This document shows positions 1-7,460 of a DNA stretch of 64,000 bases, piece after piece. Positions within the stretch are counted from its first letter, which is position 1; every line of letters starts with the position of its first letter. The DNA comes from an uncultured Eubacterium sp. (GTDB taxonomy: Bacteria; Bacillota; Clostridia; Oscillospirales; Acutalibacteraceae), in NCBI GenBank assembly GCA_905234495.1, contig CAJOHE010000009.1, positions 1 to 64,000 on the forward strand. The letters are read 5' to 3'. A model generated the notes under the pieces. That model had not been told where the DNA came from and did no database searches. It was given only the letters and a program-made list of their open reading frames with translations. The position numbers and the translations under genes were made by a program.

Positions 1-1
1 T

Positions 2-898
2 TACTGGAACTGGCACTCAATTCATAACGGAAAAGAAACTTACTGGAAGGGTATATTGAGCCACGACTTAGAGCCAAATCCTAATTATAACGAAATCTGC
101 GAAACGGGCAAAGAACTTGCGGCACTTTCGTCTGAAATTATCGGAATGAAAAAGGAAAACCGTGTGGCGCTGCTGGTGGACAATGCTTCTCACACGGCAT
201 TAAAGTGGTTTCCTGTTCACAAGGATGTGTCGTATAATGATATTATTCTTAAATACTATAAAGCACTTTATGAAATGAATATTGAGTGTGATATCGTTTA
301 TGCAGACACACAGAATTTCGCTAAATACGATTTAGTGATTGCGCCGATGCTTTACTCCGTCAGCGATGAAATTAGCAGTTCATTAAGGAAATTTGTGGCA
401 AACGGCGGAGTACTGTTTTCAGGCTTCAAATCCTTTGTGTGCGACAGAAATATTAAGGTGTTCCACGATAGGCTGCCGCACGGTATGACTGACCTTTTTG
501 GACTGACATATAATCAGCACAGCAGGACTGACGGCGTAACTGTAAACGGCATTTCTGCGGAATATTTTATGGAATTGTTAAAGGCTGAAAACGCAGAAAC
601 GATTTATCTCTACGAGCATAAATATTGGGGTAAATATTCAGCCTTTTGTAAAAATAAATTCGGAAAAGGCACAGCTTATTATTTGGGCTTCATCCCGAAT
701 GATAAGCAGTTAAAAGAGCTTTTATCTTTTGCTTTGGTAAGTGCAGAAATTGATATTTCGGAATACAATTTCCCGATAGTGATTAAACAAGGCTATGCAA
801 ACGGGAAGGAAATAAAATTCGTTTTTAATTTCAGCGATGAGCCGAGGGAATACAAAGGCAACACGATTGATAAGTGGGATTGCCTTATTGAATGGTAA
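2..898 (+). CDS. GH42 beta-galactosidase, C-terminal part (cut by window edge)
   Basis: The frame is open from base 2, so only the last 298 residues of a protein usually about 650-690 aa long are present. The first residues (YWNWHSIHNGKETYWKG, then SHD.EPNP.YNE) are the end of the catalytic TIM barrel of glycoside hydrolase family 42. They are followed by the Rossmann-like trimerisation domain and a small C-terminal beta domain. The family hydrolyses terminal beta-galactosides, generally in the cytoplasm. The catalytic glutamates lie outside the window. A TTG at 56 is only an internal codon, not a start. The gene is the likely chromosomal flank of the mobile material that follows. Confidence 0.88.
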   Translation, partial: YWNWHSIHNGKETYWKGILSHDLEPNPNYNEICETGKELAALSSEIIGMKKENRVALLVDNASHTALKWFPVHKDVSYNDIILKYYKALYEMNIECDIVYADTQNFAKYDLVIAPMLYSVSDEISSSLRKFVANGGVLFSGFKSFVCDRNIKVFHDRLPHGMTDLFGLTYNQHSRTDGVTVNGISAEYFMELLKAENAETIYLYEHKYWGKYSAFCKNKFGKGTAYYLGFIPNDKQLKELLSFALVSAEIDISEYNFPIVIKQGYANGKEIKFVFNFSDEPREYKGNTIDKWDCLIEW

Positions 899-979
899 TC
901 AAGCGCTAAAACAAACGACAACTTCTGATTTGTATAAGCCAATAAGAATTAACCACATGAATAATTATGGGAGAGCACA

Positions 980-1124
980 ATGGAATTCAAAAAAGGAATC
1001 GGCTGGCGCTGCTGCTACGACCCCGAAACCGTACTTTATACTGCGGAAATCGGAGGCGGACAACCGTGAGCAGCGACGCGAAAAACGAAAAGCAAGGGAA
1101 AAAGCAGCCGAAAAGAATTCATAA
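980..1124 (+). pseudogene. remnant of a small mobile-element protein
   Basis: An ATG at 980 opens a 29-codon frame (begins MEFKKGIGWRCCYDPET, ends in GGGQP and a TGA at 1067-1069). Directly afterwards another frame reads EADNREQRREKRKAREK to a stop at 1122-1124. I recall small proteins of Clostridia integrative elements that start with a similar FKKGIGWKACYD motif and end in a similar basic NREQRRKKR tail, with about 70 residues between. If so, this is a copy with an internal deletion and frameshift. That homology is from memory, so treat it as tentative. It sits just after the GH42 gene and before other element-like small genes. Confidence 0.35.
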
Positions 1125-1146
1125 AAATTGATAATTTGAGGGTATT

Positions 1147-1281
1147 ATGTTAGAGAAAAATAAGAACAAACAAAAGCGAAAAGAGCGTCCAACTTGGCAA
1201 CCTTTTTACTCGAGAATTACAAAAGACAAAACGAAGTATACCCGAAAGGTAAAACACAAAAATAAGGACACAACCGAATAA
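1147..1281 (+). CDS. 44-aa basic protein, hypothetical
   Basis: A 44-codon frame starting with ATG, very rich in Lys and Arg (MLEKNKNKQKRKERPTW at the N-terminus). It lies just after the remnant at 980-1124 and overlaps, tail to tail, the last part of the minus-strand sigma-like gene. No membrane segment or known domain is visible. Its composition and location fit a small accessory gene of an integrative element. It may also be chance coding, because it is short. I see no strong ribosome binding site. Confidence 0.35.
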   Translation: MLEKNKNKQKRKERPTWQPFYSRITKDKTKYTRKVKHKNKDTTE

Positions 1282-1673
1282 ATGCGCAAGAAAAGGGAGC
1301 CTATTTGCATAAGCTCCCTTAACTTTTTGATGACCTTTGTATGCCGTTTTGAGACAGCCATTTTACTAATGCCGAGTATTTTTCCGATCCGCTCCATCGT
1401 ATAATTCTCGTAATAATAAAAGTAAATTAGCTGTTGTTCTTCGGGCGTCAGCGTCCGTATTGCTCGGTTTAAATTCTCCAACTCCAACCGATGAACCACC
1501 TCATAAAAGGTTTCATCATAAGGATAAAAGGGTTGCTGTGCGGCAAGAACCTCCTGCTCAAAGTCACCCGTGCTTAGGTGCCTTCTGTCGCTTCTGTCCT
1601 GTGCTGCCTGACGCCTTTTGTCTGCTTCAAGGAACTCTTGAACCTCGTTTGACTTCTCAACCTCGGGATACAA
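1206..1673 (-). CDS. sigma-70 region 4-like protein of a mobile element
   Basis: A 155-aa frame. Residues around 70-120 (RTLTPEEQQLIYFYYY, then ERIGKILGISKMAVSKRH) form a sigma-70 region 4 helix-turn-helix, which recognises -35 elements. No region 2 is present, so it resembles the small sigma-like regulators carried by Clostridia conjugative or integrative elements. Normal homologues would be expected to stop soon after KKLREL. Here the frame runs on through a hydrophobic tail of about 33 residues that is antisense to the 44-aa gene, so the natural stop may be lost. The start is unclear: TTG at 1673 is the only canonical codon, with a weak ribosome binding site, while the frame is open about 12 codons further upstream. 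Confidence 0.5.
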   Translation of the reverse strand: MYPEVEKSNEVQEFLEADKRRQAAQDRSDRRHLSTGDFEQEVLAAQQPFYPYDETFYEVVHRLELENLNRAIRTLTPEEQQLIYFYYYENYTMERIGKILGISKMAVSKRHTKVIKKLRELMQIGSLFLRIYSVVSLFLCFTFRVYFVLSFVILE

Positions 1674-1709
1674 ATCACCATATTCAATTGTCGTGATAAT
1701 AATAACCGT

Positions 1710-1790
1710 TTACCTTTTCCTTCCGCCGGAAAGAAGTAAGTGTGGCTTAGTCGAGACAGTTACCACGGCTGCCAATCTCTCAGTACTCAC
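1710..1790 (-). CDS. possible 26-codon leader peptide upstream of the sigma-like gene
   Basis: A GTG at 1790 preceded by TAGGA opens a 26-codon frame (begins with STERLAAVVTVSTKP, ends in a GGRKR tail). It closes just upstream of the sigma-like gene on the same strand. The Shine-Dalgarno spacing is very short, so translation is doubtful. Position and size would suit a leader peptide; the tract may equally be a structured untranslated RNA. Confidence 0.2.
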   Translation of the reverse strand: MSTERLAAVVTVSTKPHLLLSGGRKR

Positions 1791-1999
1791 TCCTAAAGTA
1801 GCGTGCAAAAGTGGTATCTAAAAGACTTAAGGTTGAACAATAATTACAACCTTACCGACTAAATTTATCATAAGGCTTTCGCCCGATGACCGATTAATTT
1901 GTAGCTTTATTATATAGAACATTTGTTCTTTTGTCAACTCTTTTTTCTCTTTTTTCATACAAAAAGCCACCCGTAAAAAGCTCCGAACAATGTAAAATG

Positions 2000-2029
2000 A
2001 AGGGTAGCTTATTTCACAAAGCTACCCTT
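2000..2029 (-). terminator. putative terminator of the defence operon
   Basis: A perfect inverted repeat with 11-bp arms (AAGGGTAGCTT and its complement) and an 8-base loop, about 150 bp after the last gene of the minus-strand operon. In that direction it is followed by TCATTTTACATT, a weak T-rich tract. Confidence 0.5.
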
Positions 2030-2179
2030 CAAATTCATAAATTTTTGATTTTTCGCAAAAAAGCAAAATTTCGTTGCGTCAGTCTTAACAAGCAGACCCT
2101 TTGTAGCCACAAACGGTAAAATTCCTCCTCAGGGACACCCTAAGACCCGTATCAAAAAACATCTTAAACAATTTGATCA

Positions 2180-3325
2180 TCAAGCCAAAATCTTGGCTAT
2201 TGCGTTGCCTATTTGAATAACATCCTCTAAAGTGTTTTCATGGTTTAATGTGATTCGTATTGTTCCCTCTGCATATTCTTGTGGAACTCTTATTGCTTTA
2301 ACAACATGAGAAACTTGATTGTTAACCGAGTCACATGCGCTACCTGTAGAAATATATATTCCCATTAAGTCTAAACGATGCAACAACATTTCACCATTTG
2401 CATTTCTAATTGATATATTAACATTTCCAGGCAAATGATTATTTGCTCCGTTTCTAATAAAATCTACACCACCTGCTTTAAGAATATTAACCAAACTCTT
2501 TTCCAGTTCAGTAAGATGAATAGTATTCTGTTGAATAAAGGAACAGCTCTCTTTTAACGCTATAGCCATACCCACTATACCAGCTACATTCTCTGTTCCC
2601 GCTCGCATAGAGAATTCTTGACTGCCACCATTATGGAATGGTTGAATTAAAGCGCCTTTTTTTATGTATAAAAAGCCCACACCTTTCGGACCGTTGAATT
2701 TGTGAGCAGATGCAGAAAGCATGTCAACTCCAAGCTCTTTAACATCAATCGAAATATGTCCCACTGCTTGTACAGCATCTGTGTGGAACATAGCGCCATA
2801 CTGATGAACAATTTTAGCCAGTTCTTTTATATCCTGAATAGTTCCAATTTCATTGTTTGCAAGCATAATGGAAACTAAGCAATTTGAAGCAGATATCAGA
2901 TCAACAGGTTCTGAAATAAGGAGTGTTTTGAGTTCATCTTTATTGACTAACCCATACCTATCAACTGAAATATAGTTTACGGTGGTTTCTTTATTGACGC
3001 TCTCACATGCATTTATAACAGCATGATGCTCAATTTCAGATGTTATAATCGTTTTCTTTTCCGACTGTCTTCCAAAGCATTTAATCGCCCAATTATCGCT
3101 TTCAGTGCCTCCAGAAGTAAAGAAGATTTCATCAGGTTCTGCACCGATGCATTCAGCAATAATCTTCCTGCTCTCCTTAATAGCTTTCCTTGATTGACGC
3201 GAAAAAGAATAAGGTTGCGACGGATTAGAAAAGTCATCAAGTAAAAATGGTTTCATGGCTTCAAATGCAGCATTATTCAGTTTTGTAGTAGCAGCATTAT
3301 CTGCATAGATAAATGATTTTTTCAT
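2180..3325 (-). CDS. cysteine desulfurase (IscS/NifS/DndA-like)
   Basis: A 381-aa PLP-dependent class V aminotransferase-fold enzyme, full length for the family. It would take sulfur from L-cysteine as an enzyme persulfide and release alanine. Visible features are the PLP-stacking His in EIEHHAV (about residue 101), the Schiff-base lysine in SASAHKFNGPKG (Lys209) and the persulfide cysteine in ISTGSACDS (Cys331). Its ATG overlaps the stop of the BrxL-like gene by 4 bp, so it is translationally coupled to the defence operon. By analogy with DndA feeding DndC, it probably supplies sulfur to the BrxP-like protein. It could also be a housekeeping IscS, but no iscU or tRNA-thiolation gene is adjacent. 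Confidence 0.9.
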   Translation of the reverse strand: MKKSFIYADNAATTKLNNAAFEAMKPFLLDDFSNPSQPYSFSRQSRKAIKESRKIIAECIGAEPDEIFFTSGGTESDNWAIKCFGRQSEKKTIITSEIEHHAVINACESVNKETTVNYISVDRYGLVNKDELKTLLISEPVDLISASNCLVSIMLANNEIGTIQDIKELAKIVHQYGAMFHTDAVQAVGHISIDVKELGVDMLSASAHKFNGPKGVGFLYIKKGALIQPFHNGGSQEFSMRAGTENVAGIVGMAIALKESCSFIQQNTIHLTELEKSLVNILKAGGVDFIRNGANNHLPGNVNISIRNANGEMLLHRLDLMGIYISTGSACDSVNNQVSHVVKAIRVPQEYAEGTIRITLNHENTLEDVIQIGNAIAKILA

Positions 3326-4878
3326 TGATTATCACTTTCTGTAGTTTCTAAGCCTGCCGTTCTTATATCGGGAATTGTTTTGCCCTTCTCTGCAGAATCA
3401 AGTAGACCCATTTGTTTTCTAATAATTGCGCGCATCTTTTTAGCCGGTTGTAAACAATAATAATCAAAATCTTCAGGACTTATGTCCTTAGAATTATTAA
3501 CATTTGGAAACAATAGTTTTATATATGCCGTACATATCCTCCTTATTGCTTCTGTGTCACGTGTGTCTGATTTAGGAGGCAATATGAGAATTTCATCAAC
3601 AATTGCACGGTATATGGATGCACTTCTCAATTCATGTAAAATATTAGAAAAGTATTCGGAATTTAGCGCCCAGCCGTTTGCTTTCATGTCATCATTCATT
3701 CTTGGAAGTTCCCACCCTTTTATAAAGCCATGTAGTCTATCCAAAAACGGAGTCATATGAAAAGGTACAGGCAATTCGTCAAACATAAACTTTTCCTCAT
3801 TCATATTATTGCCTTCAATATTACCAAGAAATACAATTCCCGCATCAACATTAACAACATGTCCGTCGTCTGTTTTAAATTGTTTATTCTCCATGATTTC
3901 TTGAAGTGCAGAATGCATTTCAGTATCTTTCATATAATCTGCTTCTCTGATTTCATCAAAAGCTACATAATCCTTGTATGCTACAACTCCCTCACGTTTA
4001 TTAGTTTTATTATAAATCAGTTGAGCGCGTGTTGACTTACCTGAAACGAGCCATCCAAATCTACTTATTTGACCAAACAAATAAGATTTACCTGTACCTG
4101 GAGGTGCCAGCTCTATTAGATTTAGATTTTTTTCAACAAATGGCAGTAAGCGTTGCAAAAAAGCAAGTTTTTGATCAGTACTATTAAACCCTTTCGGATT
4201 ATAGTCTACGGCAGAGATCAAAACATCTATCCACTCTTCAATACCAAAACTTTTTCTTGCGTTTTTATAAAACTCCAAATCAACTCTATATGGTCGAAAC
4301 GGTTTATAACCTATTAGATAAATCTCATTAGGTTTATAACTAATAATGTCTTCTTCACAATTATTAATTGTATTTTTTCCAAACAGTTTTTTATAAAAAC
4401 TGTTGCTCGAAGAACAGGAAGTGCTTTCATTGTCACCAACTAAAGTGCTTCCTAAAGCAAATTCTATAATTCCCCAGTTCTCAGTTTCTTTGAGAAGTGT
4501 ATCTGCATACCTCTCAAGAACTTCATCTGTTACAATTCCAGCAGCGTCATTGCTTTTTCCTCCAAATCCGAGTATTTCAAATTCTACAATGTTTTTCTTT
4601 AGATTAACTTTTAGATTAACTCGGGCTAACATTTTTATTACAGCACCCAGTTTCAGATTATACTTTATCTTTTCATAATCCTCTTTTGTCGGAACAAATT
4701 TGTTCATGTATGCAGTAACATTGTCATAATCAATCTCACCTTTGCTGTCAGAGAATTTCATAACAATCCAGTCTCTCATATACGATGGCAATTTCAAATC
4801 GAAAAAGAAACCTGCTCTTTGGGGATTTTTTAAAACTACCATATCTGAAAAAGCTGTTCTAGTTTTCTCTTCACTCAT
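3322..4878 (-). CDS. brxL: BrxL-like AAA+ ATPase without the Lon protease domain
   Basis: The start at 4878 follows a good GAGGTG ribosome binding site; an upstream in-frame start at 4929 would overlap the zinc-ribbon gene. The product is 518 aa. Walker A is APPGTGKS (about residues 258-265) and Walker B is YVAFDEI (ending about 310), within the typical BrxL layout of an N-terminal domain followed by an AAA+ core. BrxL proteins usually continue into a Lon-like S16 protease domain and reach about 650-700 aa. Here the chain ends shortly after the AAA lid, so no protease Ser-Lys dyad is present. BrxL acts as a DNA-associated ring ATPase needed for phage defence. There is no sign of a frameshift at the end, and the next gene overlaps it, so the short form looks real. 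Confidence 0.82.
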   Translation of the reverse strand: MSEEKTRTAFSDMVVLKNPQRAGFFFDLKLPSYMRDWIVMKFSDSKGEIDYDNVTAYMNKFVPTKEDYEKIKYNLKLGAVIKMLARVNLKVNLKKNIVEFEILGFGGKSNDAAGIVTDEVLERYADTLLKETENWGIIEFALGSTLVGDNESTSCSSSNSFYKKLFGKNTINNCEEDIISYKPNEIYLIGYKPFRPYRVDLEFYKNARKSFGIEEWIDVLISAVDYNPKGFNSTDQKLAFLQRLLPFVEKNLNLIELAPPGTGKSYLFGQISRFGWLVSGKSTRAQLIYNKTNKREGVVAYKDYVAFDEIREADYMKDTEMHSALQEIMENKQFKTDDGHVVNVDAGIVFLGNIEGNNMNEEKFMFDELPVPFHMTPFLDRLHGFIKGWELPRMNDDMKANGWALNSEYFSNILHELRSASIYRAIVDEILILPPKSDTRDTEAIRRICTAYIKLLFPNVNNSKDISPEDFDYYCLQPAKKMRAIIRKQMGLLDSAEKGKTIPDIRTAGLETTESDNQ

Positions 4879-4888
4879 ATTTTTCACC

Positions 4889-5089
4889 TCACAAAAACGA
4901 AGTACAACCTTGTTCCTTGAATTCCTCAATTTTTATTTCTAAATCTTCAACCGTACAGCCTAATGATTCACTCATGCAATTTAAACACAGGAATTCTTTT
5001 GTGTCCTTCAAAAATATCTTTTTATTCAAAGCAATTTCGTCTTTAACAAGCTGCTTTTCACATTCGATACAATAAACTTGCTTCCTCAT
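4889..5089 (-). CDS. 66-aa zinc-ribbon protein in the defence operon
   Basis: A small protein with two Cys pairs, CIEC (residues 7-10) and CLNC (about 35-38), spaced as in a zinc ribbon, followed by an acidic helical tail (VEDLEIKIEEFKEQ). The ATG has an AGGTGG ribosome binding site 6 bases upstream. It starts 10 bp after pglZ and ends 10 bp before the brxL start, so it is part of the operon. I do not recognise the family. A zinc ribbon could bind DNA or bridge proteins; a role as adaptor between PglZ and BrxL is only a guess from position. Confidence 0.75.
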   Translation of the reverse strand: MRKQVYCIECEKQLVKDEIALNKKIFLKDTKEFLCLNCMSESLGCTVEDLEIKIEEFKEQGCTSFL

Positions 5090-5099
5090 TTAATACCAC

Positions 5100-7439
5100 C
5101 TAAAAATCATCATCTATATCTAGCCCTCTTTTCTTCACAAATAACGTTTCTTTTATGTCATTATAAATGTCATTTGGAAAAACTTGTAATTCATAATTCA
5201 TTCCAGGCTCTAAACCATAGACAGTTGCTGTCCAATTTATACCATCATTCGACTCTGCCATAATTCTATTTGCTTTTATTTCAACAGTTAGAGAATCCGC
5301 TGGTGACGCTGTTATAACTTGAATGGTCACAGCCTGTAGGTCGTTATTAACTACTTCATTTGAAACAAGGCGATATTTGATTTTATCTTTCTTTGTCACT
5401 ACACTGTTACCTAATTTGGTAAATCGAATAATAGGCACTAATACTTCCTCAGGTGATGCGCCACCATGAACTTCTCCAGGTGCATTTCCCGAAATAATAA
5501 AATGGTTATATGTTCTATAGGCCAGAACACTTCCTTCTCGTTTTGTATTAATCGGGGTAGAAGCGTTTGAGTTATCTGGCAGTTCACAATACCTTCCATG
5601 GTTATATACATTTGAATATGCTGGCGCTTTAATTCCTTCAGTCTGATGAAATCCTAAAGCGCCCAATCTTGTCATTCCATGATCAGCAGTTACAACGATA
5701 TCTTTATTTGGGTTTTTTTGCGCTGCAGAAATTATCAATGCGGCAATATCGTTAAGCATATCAAATTGTTTTGAGATAATTACTTGATAATTACACTCCT
5801 GCTTATTTTTGATATGGCTCAATGCATCCAATGCGTCATATTTCTTTTCTGAAATTGTTTCAGGATCTGCTTTTTTCATGTTGACTGTTGTTATTGTGGG
5901 TAAAGCAGCAGTACCTACTTCAATTTCTTTTACCCTAAGATCCGAATACTGAGATTTGATTTTTTCCAACAGAAGATCAATCCACTCAATTCCCATTCCA
6001 TCGATCCAAATAAAATGACAATTATTCTCGTTTTTTAGCGCATATAATAATTGTCCACGTGTCTGGAAATCATAAACATCAAAATCTCCAGCAGCTTTCG
6101 AAGCCTCAAAACTAAAGCTATCAGATATTTTGTTGATTTTATATTTAAGAATGTAATCGGCAAGGTTCGGCTTTATATTTTTCGGCAAATCAAGATAGGT
6201 ATAAAGATCTTGATACTTGCCCTTGATAAGTTTCCTACAATCAGATACAGCCATTCCATTATTTATTAAGTTTTTTACAATGTCAATTATTTCGGCTTTC
6301 TCTTTACTTGTGGAACAGGTCAAAACTTTAAGCTTAATGTTATAGTCTTCTATGTTTTCTAGTGAACTCCAAAATGCATCACTAAGTTTTGTATGCCCAA
6401 GTGATCTCAATGCCCTTTCTCTCTGCGATAACCATTCATCAAAATATGGACTATCATAACAACTAAGAATCGTACACTCTATCGATTCCACTAAATCGGT
6501 AATATTTTTGGCGCCTAATACAGATAGCGAGATATAATCGCTTTCTAAATTGAGACCAAGCTTGTACCAAAGCGAAAAAAGCCATTTGTTAGCCGTGTTC
6601 CAATTTCTTAAGACGCTATATGGATCAAAATTAATTTGATTCAAAGCAGAATTAATTAATGTGTCCAATCTATTATTAGAAAGAGGAACAAATTTTGCCA
6701 GAGACGCCCATTGCTCGTCGGTGCCAAGTTCTTTTTTTAATCTTGAATTTGTAGTCCCAACGGAGTTTTTGATATAGTCAAATGGATCATTTACAACAGA
6801 CAAGCTATAACGACCGTTTTGCGGTCTAATACTTTTTGCATTTTTTGTTGTAAATGACATTGCAGACTTTACACATTGGCTGTCCCACATAGACAACCAC
6901 GCTCTGATTCCATGAGCATCAAAAGTATTGTTTTCATTCTCAAAAGCTTTTGAGAACACTGTTACCTCAAAATTTGTAGGTTCGCAATCATATTCAAAAA
7001 TATAATCTGTAAACCGTTCCGGATTTAATTCTCCAACGATGTCCACAAATAAATTCTTTGCAGAAAAAACGGGAAACCATACTCGACCTGTTGAATGAAC
7101 ATGACGGTTAATAACTGAATATAAATCCGCAGTGCTTTTTTCAACTCTTTCACCTAATCTTAGATATTCCCCGATACCGGGTACAACAACAAATTTGTCT
7201 TTAAGATTGTCAAGCTTTTCTCTAACAACGCAAAAATCCGGAATAGTATCTGCCCCTCTGCATATATCGGTATCAGATAAATGAACTACCATATCCGCTT
7301 TCGAGCACAAACCATTAACTATAGAATTGTATTTATCAAAATTGTCAACAAATATAATTCTTGATGTATATCGTGTAATTTCTGTATCGTTCTGAATAAA
7401 GCGAAATAGCTCATTGTCATTTACTGTATGTGTATCCAC
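5100..7439 (-). CDS. pglZ: PglZ-domain protein (BREX alkaline-phosphatase fold)
   Basis: A 779-aa protein. The C-terminal half has the PglZ domain of the alkaline phosphatase superfamily: FIWIDGMGIEW (about residue 475, metal-binding Asp), VVTADHGMTRLG (Asp586, His587) and GEVHGGASPEEVLVPII (His658). PglZ is the signature gene of all BREX and Pgl systems; some members have been shown to hydrolyse phosphodiesters. The N-terminal half is helical and not recognised. The GTG start at 7439 has AGGAG 8 bases upstream and lies 21 bp after the BrxC-like stop. A short beta-rich module follows the PglZ domain at the C-terminus. Confidence 0.9.
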   Translation of the reverse strand: MDTHTVNDNELFRFIQNDTEITRYTSRIIFVDNFDKYNSIVNGLCSKADMVVHLSDTDICRGADTIPDFCVVREKLDNLKDKFVVVPGIGEYLRLGERVEKSTADLYSVINRHVHSTGRVWFPVFSAKNLFVDIVGELNPERFTDYIFEYDCEPTNFEVTVFSKAFENENNTFDAHGIRAWLSMWDSQCVKSAMSFTTKNAKSIRPQNGRYSLSVVNDPFDYIKNSVGTTNSRLKKELGTDEQWASLAKFVPLSNNRLDTLINSALNQINFDPYSVLRNWNTANKWLFSLWYKLGLNLESDYISLSVLGAKNITDLVESIECTILSCYDSPYFDEWLSQRERALRSLGHTKLSDAFWSSLENIEDYNIKLKVLTCSTSKEKAEIIDIVKNLINNGMAVSDCRKLIKGKYQDLYTYLDLPKNIKPNLADYILKYKINKISDSFSFEASKAAGDFDVYDFQTRGQLLYALKNENNCHFIWIDGMGIEWIDLLLEKIKSQYSDLRVKEIEVGTAALPTITTVNMKKADPETISEKKYDALDALSHIKNKQECNYQVIISKQFDMLNDIAALIISAAQKNPNKDIVVTADHGMTRLGALGFHQTEGIKAPAYSNVYNHGRYCELPDNSNASTPINTKREGSVLAYRTYNHFIISGNAPGEVHGGASPEEVLVPIIRFTKLGNSVVTKKDKIKYRLVSNEVVNNDLQAVTIQVITASPADSLTVEIKANRIMAESNDGINWTATVYGLEPGMNYELQVFPNDIYNDIKETLFVKKRGLDIDDDF

Positions 7440-7460
7440 AGTTACATCTCCTAATCAAAA

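Larger units (their letters stand above)
1674..2179. other. non-coding stretch with small inverted repeats
   Basis: No convincing gene lies in these 506 bases apart from the possible leader peptide at 1710-1790. Read on the minus strand it contains a hairpin with a GAAA loop (1872-1891) and an inverted repeat with 7-bp arms (1829-1853), so part of it may be a structured leader of the sigma-like gene. A perfect 11-bp inverted repeat at 2000-2029 is listed separately as a terminator. The 62-codon plus-strand frame at 1931-2119 runs through that repeat and is not credible. Confidence 0.4.

Noticed and set aside
837..1124. 95-codon plus-strand frame
   Set aside because: It starts inside the GH42 gene, and its middle reads out of frame through a better candidate (ATG at 980). 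Only its basic tail resembles a real protein end, so I listed a remnant instead.
1931..2119. 62-codon plus-strand frame
   Set aside because: It runs through the terminator-like inverted repeat and has no ribosome binding site or domain.
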